A stretch of DNA of 20,329 bases from Euryarchaeota archaeon UBA549. Its GTDB lineage: Archaea > Thermoplasmatota > Poseidoniia > Poseidoniales > Poseidoniaceae. Where the stretch lies: NCBI GenBank assembly GCA_002495645.1, contig DAGF01000015.1, positions 1-20,329 on the forward strand. The letters run 5' to 3'. Shown piece after piece: positions 13,907 to 20,329 of the stretch (position 1 is its first letter; each line of letters begins with the position of its first letter). The notes beneath the pieces are model-generated. The model saw nothing but the letters and a program-made list of their open reading frames with translations. It was not told where the DNA came from and did not search any database. The position numbers were made by a program, and so were the translations under genes.

Positions 13907-14566
13907 CTACGGCTGAAACTCGTCCCCGGGGTCCTCGTCTCTGAGGAGTCGCTGATGTACTTGAGAAAGACCAATTGTTTTGGACACACGGAAGAGCCTC
14001 GCACCGTAGGCCCAGCCTGCTCCCATATCGGAGGTTCGGTCCCCAACCATCAAATCGAGCGGGTGTGGCGGGATGGGTTTAGCACCCCACCAATTCACTT
14101 GGGGCGTATCCACCGGACAAAGTGCCGGTGAAAAGGAAGGAACGAGACTCGCATCTCCGCGAAGAAGATGATGACCCAAATGGAGCATTGCTGGCGAAGG
14201 TTTGCGGCAACTGCATCGGTCCTCATACCGGTGTGGGCAAGTCAAAAATGCATCAATATGTGCGTCCGGATGCTCTTCAAGCAGGTGTTCCTGCACGGTC
14301 GCATGAAGAAGTTCAAGTCGCTCAGGTCCCCAAAGGCCTCTGGCAATGGGGGACTGGTTGGTGACCACGCAAATGAGGTAGCCCTGTTTCCGGAGGGAGG
14401 CGACCGTTTGTGCTGCACCACTGAGGAGTTCAACTTCCTCTGGACGATTGACATATCCGGCTTTCCCGAGGTTCAGAACGCCGTCTCGGTCAAGAAAAGC
14501 GATGGGTGAATCCGCCCGCGCAGAATACGACATGAGCGGCGCAGTTTGCACGAAAGGGCCGTCCAT
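13907..14566 (-). CDS. HAD phosphatase, GmhB/histidinol-phosphatase-like
   Basis: A HAD-superfamily phosphatase of 219 residues. Motif I is LDRDGVLN (nucleophile D26, D28), motif II is VVTNQS (T69), motif III includes K122 in CRKPSPAML, and motif IV is VGDRTSDMGAG (174-184). A zinc site C110-x-H112-x5-C118-x-C120 identifies the subgroup that contains D,D-heptose 1,7-bisphosphate phosphatase and histidinol-phosphate phosphatase. The substrate cannot be decided: no heptose or his genes are in the window. Between the zinc site and motif IV lies an insertion of roughly 25 residues rich in proline and tryptophan (about 140-168) that the family normally lacks. Starts at 14566 and 14533 are both possible; neither has a clear ribosome-binding site. 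Confidence 0.85.
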   Translation of the reverse strand: MDGPFVQTAPLMSYSARADSPIAFLDRDGVLNLGKAGYVNRPEEVELLSGAAQTVASLRKQGYLICVVTNQSPIARGLWGPERLELLHATVQEHLLEEHPDAHIDAFLTCPHRYEDRCSCRKPSPAMLHLGHHLLRGDASLVPSFSPALCPVDTPQVNWWGAKPIPPHPLDLMVGDRTSDMGAGWAYGARLFRVSKTIGLSQVHQRLLRDEDPGDEFQP

Positions 14567-14609
14567 GGTTCACGGCCTGCTAGACGACACATGGCCTTTG
14601 TTCTCATTT

Positions 14610-14613
14610 GGAG
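14610..14613 (+). promoter_or_regulatory. Ribosome-binding site deciding the artA start
   Basis: GGAG lies 9 bases before the GTG at 14623. It overlaps the alternative TTG start at 14608 and so favours the shorter GTG-initiated form. Confidence 0.5.
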
Positions 14614-14622
14614 ACCTTGATA

Positions 14623-15552
14623 GTGCATCACCTCCTCGGTTGGTCCGTGCTCATCGAACGAGAAACGGCCACACTCATCGGCGCAGCCGGTATGGTCCTG
14701 CTCGGTGCAGCGTGGTGGTGGCGAGAACGCTCCGTGGTTCGCTTGGCCCAAACAGGATGGATTTTGGTCGGTGTGTACTTCTTTTCCCAAGCGTGGACCT
14801 ACCACGGACACAACGACCCGATTTTGACCGTCATGTCGGCCTTGACCCTTCCGCTCAGCTGCCTTGCAGCGTGGTGGGAAGAAACGGCAGTCGACCAGCG
14901 GAAAGAAGCCATCGTTTGGGCCCGTGGCACCGTCGCATTTGCAGGAGGGCCTTACCTTCTCATCTCCTATGTCCCCTACCTAAGTGTGCTCGCCATTTGG
15001 TTCGTGGCCTCACAATCGGCGTGGTTTCTCGGATTTGCCACCGGCCAGGACATTGAAATTGGAACCACGTGGGTCAACGACCCCTCGGGAAGAGTCTCCT
15101 GGGAAGCGTGGGAAGGCAACCGATGGTTTGCTACGGACTTCACGGGTGAATACGCGTTTCAATCCGAATTGTTGTTGGCCGACGGCACCATGATTGGCAT
15201 CAATTTCGTGCTGGCGTGCACGGCCATCCAGTCAATGGTGCTCTTCATCGGCGCTATTTCGGTGTTGAACATGTCGTGGAAAAAACGAACGCGGGCCCTG
15301 CTATTGGTTATCCCAACCATCCACGCTCTCAACGTATTCAGGAATGCAGGCCTCATTTGGATGCACATGACCTACACCCATTGGGACTTGTGGGGGCTGA
15401 GTGTGTTCGAATTCGGCCACAGCTATGTTGCTCGGTTCGTGAGCCTCTTCGCCATGTTCCTGCTGGCGTTAATCATGTTCGAAATGCTACCAAACATGCA
15501 TCGAAACATCATGGCCTTGACGGGTTCAAACCGGCGTGGGCAGCGGCTGTAA
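14623..15552 (+). CDS. artA: Archaeosortase A
   Basis: A multi-pass membrane protein of 309 residues with about seven or eight hydrophobic segments and the exosortase/archaeosortase signature. The catalytic cysteine is C199 in ACTAIQSM, the first arginine R240 in LNVFRNAGLIW, and a later H-x4-R (H266, R271) in FGHSYVARFVS. The 41-residue cysteine-arginine spacing equals that of haloarchaeal ArtA (C173/R214) as I recall. ArtA cleaves PGF-CTERM tails of surface proteins and links the new end to a lipid. I prefer the GTG at 14623, with GGAG 9 bases upstream, over the TTG at 14608, which has no such site; both share the frame. It runs divergent from the HAD gene, and the 56 bases between show no clear TATA box. 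Its stop lies 3 bases before tRNA-Gly. Confidence 0.85.
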   Translation: MHHLLGWSVLIERETATLIGAAGMVLLGAAWWWRERSVVRLAQTGWILVGVYFFSQAWTYHGHNDPILTVMSALTLPLSCLAAWWEETAVDQRKEAIVWARGTVAFAGGPYLLISYVPYLSVLAIWFVASQSAWFLGFATGQDIEIGTTWVNDPSGRVSWEAWEGNRWFATDFTGEYAFQSELLLADGTMIGINFVLACTAIQSMVLFIGAISVLNMSWKKRTRALLLVIPTIHALNVFRNAGLIWMHMTYTHWDLWGLSVFEFGHSYVARFVSLFAMFLLALIMFEMLPNMHRNIMALTGSNRRGQRL

Positions 15553-15555
15553 AGG

Positions 15556-15627
15556 TGCAGACGCCGAGAGTCGAACTCGGGTAGAGAGGTTGGGAACCTC
15601 CCATCATAACCACTAGATCACGCCTGC
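15556..15627 (-). tRNA. tRNA-Gly (anticodon CCC)
   Basis: The minus strand folds into a full cloverleaf. The 7-bp acceptor stem is GCAGGCG paired with CGTCTGC (one G-U). The D arm has an ATC/GAT stem and the AGTGGTTAT loop. The anticodon stem is GGAGG/CCTCT with the loop TTCCCAA, giving anticodon CCC (15592-15594). The variable region is four bases and the T arm is CCGAG-TTCGACT-CTCGG. The discriminator is A73, usual for archaeal glycine tRNA. No intron is present, and CCA is not encoded. The 78 bases upstream (15628-15705) must serve both this gene and the divergent oxidoreductase; I see no strong TATA box there. Confidence 0.93.
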
Positions 15628-15705
15628 TGATGTGCGCTGGAATACGCAGCAATTCATGAGCGCTGTGGTTGGAAACGATGATGGAGGGAAGCGTGATGTC
15701 AAGGC

Positions 15706-16794
15706 ATGCACCCCGTCCTCGAACCTTATGTGTTCAAGCGAGGTTCGCTTTCCGTACGCAATCGAACCGTACTGGCTGCCATGACCAATAAACAGAGCCA
15801 TGACAACGGCGTGCTTTCAGAAGATGAAATCGCGTGGCTTGAGGCCAGAAGCGAAGGCGGATTTGGTATCATCACCACCGCTGCAACGCATGTTGAAGAA
15901 GACGGTCAGGGCTGGGAGGGCGAATTTGGAACATGGTCCGATGAGCACCTCGAAGGGCTCACCCAACTGGCGACCACCATTCACCAGCACGGCGGTGTTG
16001 GACTCGCCCAACTCTTTCACGGTGGGATGCGAGCGCCCGAGCGATTGACCGGACTCCAGCCTAAATCCGCTTCGGAAAATGAACTGGGAAACGGGCTTGG
16101 ACAGAGCAGAGCGATGACGTCTGCAGAGATTGACCAAACGATTCGGGCCTTTGGCCTCGCTGCAAAGCGATGTGAGGAAGCCGGCTTCCAGGGTGTTGAA
16201 CTCCATGGAGCTCACGGGTATTTGATCGCTCAATTCCTCGGTGCGTCCACCAATCGTAGGAACGATGAGTGGGGTGGGAACCAAAGAAAGCGTACACGAT
16301 TCTTGGAAGAAATCGTTCGAGAAGTACGCCGTTCTACGGGTCCTAATTTTTTGGTCGGTGTTCGCCTATCACCCGTCTTGCCTACGTGTGATCTGGACCT
16401 CGATGATGCATTGGAAACGCTCCATCTTTGCAATGAGATGGAACTCGATTTTGTTCATGTCTCGTGTTGGGACATCAACGAAACGGGTGCATACAACGGC
16501 GTGGAAAAGCCGTATACGACACATTTCAGGGACGTGTTGGTAGATGGCATCCCGCTCATCTCTACCGGCGGAGTGTGGAACGCCGATGATGCTCAACTCG
16601 CTCACGACCAAGGTGCAGACTTCGTCGGCGTAGCCCGAGCAGGAATTGCTCATCCGGATTGGCCCACCTATCTTGCCGCAGGGTCGAGTGAGCCAAGCAG
16701 GCCTCCCTTTGATGAAGCGACGTTGCAAAAAGCAAAACTGAACTCCACATTCATCGATTATATGCGTCGTTGGAACGGTTTTGTCTCGGACTGA
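15706..16794 (+). CDS. Old Yellow Enzyme-family NADH:flavin oxidoreductase
   Basis: A 362-residue FMN-dependent TIM-barrel oxidoreductase. The family signature is VELHGAHGYLIAQFL (164-178), with H167 and H170 as the paired ligands of the substrate carbonyl, as in YqjM-type enzymes. It is followed by N-R-R-N-D-E-W-G-G, where the usual tyrosine before GG is tryptophan. QLFHGGMRA (102-110) and the phosphate-binding ISTGGV and GADFVGVARAGIAHPDW segments fit the FMN site. The cysteine found near residue 26 in YqjM is not present. It probably reduces activated alkenes with NAD(P)H; the physiological substrate is unknown. It is a lone single-domain form without the iron-sulfur C-terminal half. The stop lies one base from the 3' end of tRNA-Arg on the other strand. 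Confidence 0.92.
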   Translation: MHPVLEPYVFKRGSLSVRNRTVLAAMTNKQSHDNGVLSEDEIAWLEARSEGGFGIITTAATHVEEDGQGWEGEFGTWSDEHLEGLTQLATTIHQHGGVGLAQLFHGGMRAPERLTGLQPKSASENELGNGLGQSRAMTSAEIDQTIRAFGLAAKRCEEAGFQGVELHGAHGYLIAQFLGASTNRRNDEWGGNQRKRTRFLEEIVREVRRSTGPNFLVGVRLSPVLPTCDLDLDDALETLHLCNEMELDFVHVSCWDINETGAYNGVEKPYTTHFRDVLVDGIPLISTGGVWNADDAQLAHDQGADFVGVARAGIAHPDWPTYLAAGSSEPSRPPFDEATLQKAKLNSTFIDYMRRWNGFVSD

Positions 16795-16795
16795 A

Positions 16796-16867
16796 CGCCC
16801 CTGCCGCGATTCGAACGCGGGTTCCTGGCTCCGGAGGCCGGGGTGATATCCACTACACTACAGGGGC
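16796..16867 (-). tRNA. tRNA-Arg (anticodon CCG)
   Basis: The minus strand folds as a cloverleaf. The 7-bp acceptor stem is GCCCCTG paired with CAGGGGC without mismatch. The D arm has a GTG/CAC stem and the TAGTGGATAT loop. The anticodon stem is CCGGC/GCCAG with the loop CTCCGGA, so the anticodon is CCG (16832-16834). The variable region is short (GAAC) and the T arm is CCGCG-TTCGAAT-CGCGG. The discriminator is G73. One C-A mismatch occurs at 28-42 of the anticodon stem. CCA is not encoded and no intron is present. It starts 41 bases after the stop of the large surface protein gene on the same strand. Confidence 0.92.
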
Positions 16868-16908
16868 AAGTCTGCGGCGAGCATTCAAGCGTATCAGGTC
16901 TTCTCAAT

Positions 16909-19900
16909 CTAGGCCTTTGGCTCCCACGGCACATCAGGGGACGACCTTGTCCAGACTACACCACTGCCCGTGGGGTATTCCACCGTCTCAACACCGTCCA
17001 ACATCATCCCCATCAAATCGGGGTGTGGAGCATCCACACCAAGAAGGCCCGATGGCTCTAGGTCATCTTGGAGGGATTCAACCAGTCCGTCCGGTTCGGA
17101 GAACGGACCTGCAACCTTGGAGGTCATGGCGGATTCAAAATCCACAGGTTCCTTGGCGTAGTCGTTGGATGAGCCTTCGCCAAACATGACCTGATTCATC
17201 CGGTCTTCGTCCGACCACACGTCTGATTCAATACGCTGGGTCCTGGTAGAGCGCAAGAAGCCAAGCAAGGCGCCTGCCAAAATCAAGAACATGACACCTG
17301 CGGTGGCGTAAATGATGTCGTTGGAAACGCTTGCAACGATATCGGCGTTATCACCAACACCATCACCATCGGTGTCTTTGGTTTCCGTGGGGTCTTCAGG
17401 GAAGGCATCCTTCTCATCGGGGACACCGTCGCCGTCTCGGTCAAAGGCATCGTAGGTGGTCTCACACACCAAGAGAAGCAATTCCAATTCATCACGGTCA
17501 ATTTCATCATCGTCGTTCACGTTGATGATGTCGAAATCGTAGTCATTTTCCCAACCGTGAGATTGCAGAGTCGACAATGAGACTTCGTCGCGGCCGGCAG
17601 AAAATTCGTCAAATACGGTTTCCAATTCGATATCGCATGTGCAGCCAAATTGCAGCGCTTCCCTGTATTCAATCAAGGAATCTTTGTTCAAATCAATGGA
17701 CTTGGTGTCTTCAAGCGGCAGGTCCGACACCTTCAGCTCTTGTTCGTCAAGAACACCATCGCCGTTGCTGTCAACCTCCTCAAAGAAGGCCGTCGTTCCT
17801 TCCACACATGATTCAACCGTTGTTGGTTCTTCACCATCACCGGGTTCAATGGGGTCGATGGGCAACTCCGTTTCATCCCAGCGGGCAACCAGGCTGATTT
17901 CTTCTGAATCCGACAACCCGGTCAAGGTGATGTCCATACGGCCGTTCATTGGGAATTCCACGGTCATTTTGTGGTTCGTCCCTTCTTTCCCACTGTTCAT
18001 CACGAAGGACGAGGTGGAGACATCAAGACCAAATCCGGCACCTGGGCGGCCGCCTCCCTCGTTGAATTCCATTTCATACTGGACACCCTCGAGCGTGAGC
18101 ATGATGTCGCCTGAACCCCCGTAGGCTTCAATGGAGAACACATTGCCGGGCTCTCCGAGCATGGCGAAGAAGAAAATCTCGCCACCTTTGGCGACGCTGA
18201 TGCCGTCAAGCGGTTCATCACGATAGAGTTCAAGCGGTGTTCCATCGTAATCCCAAACATAGCGATCTGCGAATTCGGCCACGATGTTCACGCCCGTAAA
18301 CGCCGACTCCGAGGTGAGAAGTATGTACCACCAGCCAGGGGTTGGGTCGTTGAACGCAATGCGGTCATCGGCACCTTCGGCGGTTGAATGATGGTCATAG
18401 GTGGAGGTGGAGGGTGCTTGGTCCAAGCGCATGTAGAGCGAGGCATCGCCCGCTCCATCGTTCAAATCAACGACCAAACGCTCCGTGCCTTGAGGAACTT
18501 CGACCTTGAAGTACTGCGAAAGACCTTCGTATCCGCTCAGCAATCCATATTCCACGCCGGGCGTCAAAATGATGGCGTCATCCGGGTCAACATTTTCTGG
18601 AGGATAAACGAAATCTGCCACGATGGTGAATTCACGTGCATTGCGGAAGGAATACGCCGTGATATAATACAGTCCAGGTTCGACATCAAACAGGTGAACT
18701 TCCTCTTCGTTGCCAGGTCCAGTGGACCAGGATTCCAACACAGCGTTCGTTTCGCCTCCCTTCGCGTCATCGTCGTCAAAGCCAATCGGTTCTTCCCACC
18801 ACATGGTGGGTTGTGGAGGGCTGTAGTAGGAGATGCCAATGTTGACGTTGCCTTTCCCGTCATAGGTTCGCACGCGAAGGTCTGCAAGTGGTTCAGTGAC
18901 ATTAACGTAGTAATAATTCATGTTCACATCACCGTTGTTGAAGGAACCCCCACCTACTTCTTGGTTGGTCACGGGGATGCTTTCCTTCAACTCCGTCATA
19001 TCATCCAAGGTGGGTGGTGGGTCAGCGATGTCGGCGTCAAGTTCAATCAACAATTCCTCAACATCGGTACCAAGAATCATCGTGAACCACATCACGCCTT
19101 CGTCGGGCCAAGACCAAGCATCGTAAACAAAGCCCCATTCGCCGTAGGAAACCGTATCGTGGTTCCATTCATCTGGAATTTCGTTGGATTGTGCATAGAC
19201 GGCGTATTCTGTCATCTCTTCAAAGTCGCCAAACTTGAGCGAGTAGGAGGTCCAGAACAATTGCCGAGTGTATTCCTCAATTTCGACAAAGAAGAGTAAG
19301 GTGTCGCCTTCGGCTGCGAAATCAAGTTCGTAACTCTCGCCAATGAACAACTCAACCGCCTGAGCCACGATGCTACCGTCGGGCATGACCCAGTCGGCAC
19401 CTTCGATGCTGGCCATGTATTGGCCTGTTGCATCCCATGTCTCGCTTCCTTCACCCTCCGGGAAGTCAAGGTGCATCCGTTGTTCCAGTGTTTCGGCGTC
19501 GAGTCCAGCACGAACAGAGACGTTGTCCAAAACACCCTCAAAGTGCGAGCAATCACAACCGGCTCCCATGCGAGCAATGAACAACTCGTCGCAGGACTCC
19601 CCGCTCTCAAAGCAGTCGTTGGAGCCAAAATCGCCCATGGGAATGGTCGCCTCATCGTCCAAAACCACCCCTGCCTCCTCGCCGTTAATGTGGAAGGTGT
19701 AACTCTCACCGACCACGACGTTCACTTGAACAAGGGACCAGGTGTCGGCTTCGACGGTTGCGTTGGAAACAGGGTGTCGAGAAAGGCTGTATTCTGATGA
19801 GAAGGCGAGACGGTTGTTTTGCAGGTACATGCCCCAGCCGTAATCACCCTTCATGAGTATGAATTGGTTGGACTCAAGACCGTACGGGTAAATCCATGCT

Positions 19901-20329
19901 GACAGTTCCAAATGCGTCATGTTCGTCATGTCCAAATCGTCAGTGTGATCCATAACAACATGGTCTGAACTCCCATCAAATCGGAGGGCATAATCCGCAC
20001 CAGGTCCAATTTCCACCACGCCGTAAACGGGGAAGTATTGCGGGTCGTTCTCCAAATCGTTCCAGGTGCCAGGTTCAATGTTCCCCATGTTGGTGCTTGC
20101 GATGTGAACAAAGTGTTCGTCCCCCCCTTCAGAGGGCTGGGCTTCACCCCAGTCTCGATACAAAAACGGCGTGCCGTCGTGCCAACGGTATTCGCCTTCG
20201 CTTGTTGCGTCAGATAGACCAGTCCAAAGATGCCGGGATTGATTGTCCCACGAGGCGAATGTCTCAAACAACCACGTGTTCTCATCCTCATCGTCGACGG
20301 TCACCAGAAAGCCGTCCAGGGACCTTGCG
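16909..20329 (-). CDS. Large modular surface protein: C-type lectin, LamG, PPC-like, EF-hand, TSP3, C-terminal TM (N-terminus outside window)
   Basis: At least 1139 residues are visible and the frame is open through the window edge, so the GTG at 20304 is internal. Numbering is from that GTG. A C-type lectin domain (up to about 100) ends with the HLWTGLSD and GTWNDLEND hallmarks. A LamG/concanavalin-like domain follows (about 105-270), with the ALRFDGSSDHVVMD opening and FEGVLDNVSVR close. Several beta-rich and pre-peptidase C-terminal-like domains occupy about 290-830. EF-hand-like loops (DSNGDGVLDEQE, DLNKDSLIEYRE, NVNDDDEIDRDE) and a thrombospondin type 3 pair (DRDGDGVPDEKD, DTDGDGVGDNAD) precede a membrane helix (about 995-1017) and a cytoplasmic tail of about 114 residues. 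It is strongly acidic and probably binds calcium and sugars at the cell surface. No PGF-CTERM tail is present. Confidence 0.88.
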   Translation of the reverse strand, partial: ARSLDGFLVTVDDEDENTWLFETFASWDNQSRHLWTGLSDATSEGEYRWHDGTPFLYRDWGEAQPSEGGDEHFVHIASTNMGNIEPGTWNDLENDPQYFPVYGVVEIGPGADYALRFDGSSDHVVMDHTDDLDMTNMTHLELSAWIYPYGLESNQFILMKGDYGWGMYLQNNRLAFSSEYSLSRHPVSNATVEADTWSLVQVNVVVGESYTFHINGEEAGVVLDDEATIPMGDFGSNDCFESGESCDELFIARMGAGCDCSHFEGVLDNVSVRAGLDAETLEQRMHLDFPEGEGSETWDATGQYMASIEGADWVMPDGSIVAQAVELFIGESYELDFAAEGDTLLFFVEIEEYTRQLFWTSYSLKFGDFEEMTEYAVYAQSNEIPDEWNHDTVSYGEWGFVYDAWSWPDEGVMWFTMILGTDVEELLIELDADIADPPPTLDDMTELKESIPVTNQEVGGGSFNNGDVNMNYYYVNVTEPLADLRVRTYDGKGNVNIGISYYSPPQPTMWWEEPIGFDDDDAKGGETNAVLESWSTGPGNEEEVHLFDVEPGLYYITAYSFRNAREFTIVADFVYPPENVDPDDAIILTPGVEYGLLSGYEGLSQYFKVEVPQGTERLVVDLNDGAGDASLYMRLDQAPSTSTYDHHSTAEGADDRIAFNDPTPGWWYILLTSESAFTGVNIVAEFADRYVWDYDGTPLELYRDEPLDGISVAKGGEIFFFAMLGEPGNVFSIEAYGGSGDIMLTLEGVQYEMEFNEGGGRPGAGFGLDVSTSSFVMNSGKEGTNHKMTVEFPMNGRMDITLTGLSDSEEISLVARWDETELPIDPIEPGDGEEPTTVESCVEGTTAFFEEVDSNGDGVLDEQELKVSDLPLEDTKSIDLNKDSLIEYREALQFGCTCDIELETVFDEFSAGRDEVSLSTLQSHGWENDYDFDIINVNDDDEIDRDELELLLLVCETTYDAFDRDGDGVPDEKDAFPEDPTETKDTDGDGVGDNADIVASVSNDIIYATAGVMFLILAGALLGFLRSTRTQRIESDVWSDEDRMNQVMFGEGSSNDYAKEPVDFESAMTSKVAGPFSEPDGLVESLQDDLEPSGLLGVDAPHPDLMGMMLDGVETVEYPTGSGVVWTRSSPDVPWEPKA

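Noticed and set aside
15522..15537. GGGTTCAAACC resembling a tRNA T arm at the end of artA
   Set aside because: No acceptor stem, anticodon arm or D arm can be built around it, and it encodes the last residues of ArtA, so it is not a tRNA or an attachment remnant.
15695..15705. ATG at 15695 behind a GGAGGG as the oxidoreductase start
   Set aside because: It is in a different frame from the recognised protein; the correct frame begins at 15706 where homology starts.
18388..19299. 303-codon open frame on the plus strand inside the surface protein gene
   Set aside because: It is an antisense shadow of the acidic protein; its translation has no domain or start signal, while the minus-strand frame has many recognised domains.
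1..20329. CRISPR arrays, insertion sequences, integrases, phage or toxin-antitoxin systems
   Set aside because: No regularly spaced direct repeats, terminal inverted repeats, transposase or integrase motifs were seen on either strand; most of the window is housekeeping and surface genes.

Overview
The window looks like a compact archaeal chromosome segment, most likely marine Group II Euryarchaeota (Candidatus Poseidoniales). Archaeal markers are the exosome genes rrp4, rrp41 and rrp42 with SBDS and the 20S proteasome alpha subunit, L37Ae, prefoldin beta, a Pcc1-like KEOPS subunit, TiaS, Dph6 and an archaeosortase A. The lineage call rests on gene content and on the style of the large acidic EF-hand/thrombospondin-type-3 surface protein, so it is an inference. 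I see no insertion sequence, integrase, CRISPR array or phage gene.

Layout. 2-2050 (+): the 3' part of a UbiD-family decarboxylase, a TPR-like helical-repeat protein and a Nudix hydrolase. 2052-8807 (-): one long gene string in transcription order psmA, SBDS, rrp4, rrp41, rrp42, rpl37ae, a pcc1-like gene, prefoldin beta, a DHH/DHHA1 phosphoesterase and a second helical-repeat protein. Several junctions are ATGA or TGATG overlaps, so translational coupling is likely. 8808-8960 is the largest non-coding gap, a divergent promoter region. dph6 (+) then meets purB (-) tail to tail. 11007-11794 (-) holds two unknown membrane proteins. 11820-12410 (+) is a small RecA-fold protein with a damaged P-loop. 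12393-14566 (-) carries a single-pass membrane protein, TiaS and a GmhB-like HAD phosphatase. 14623-15552 (+) is archaeosortase A. tRNA-Gly(CCC) (-), an Old Yellow Enzyme-type oxidoreductase (+) and tRNA-Arg(CCG) (-) follow. From 16909 to the window end (-) runs a large modular surface protein whose N-terminus lies outside the window.

How the genes fit together. The minus-strand string joins RNA degradation (exosome), ribosome maturation (SBDS), a ribosomal protein, a likely KEOPS tRNA-modification subunit, chaperoning (prefoldin) and protein degradation (proteasome). This is the known conserved archaeal exosome superoperon. Here it lacks rpoP at the expected place and is extended downstream by a DHH/DHHA1 phosphoesterase that could finish off the short oligonucleotides left by the exosome. 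TiaS, Dph6 and two tRNA genes add to the translation theme. Archaeosortase and the lectin/LamG protein belong to the cell surface.

The most interesting points are the DHH protein coupled to the exosome operon with an altered motif I, the RecA-like protein lacking the Walker A lysine among small membrane proteins, the archaeosortase, and convergent gene ends that nearly all abut or overlap.
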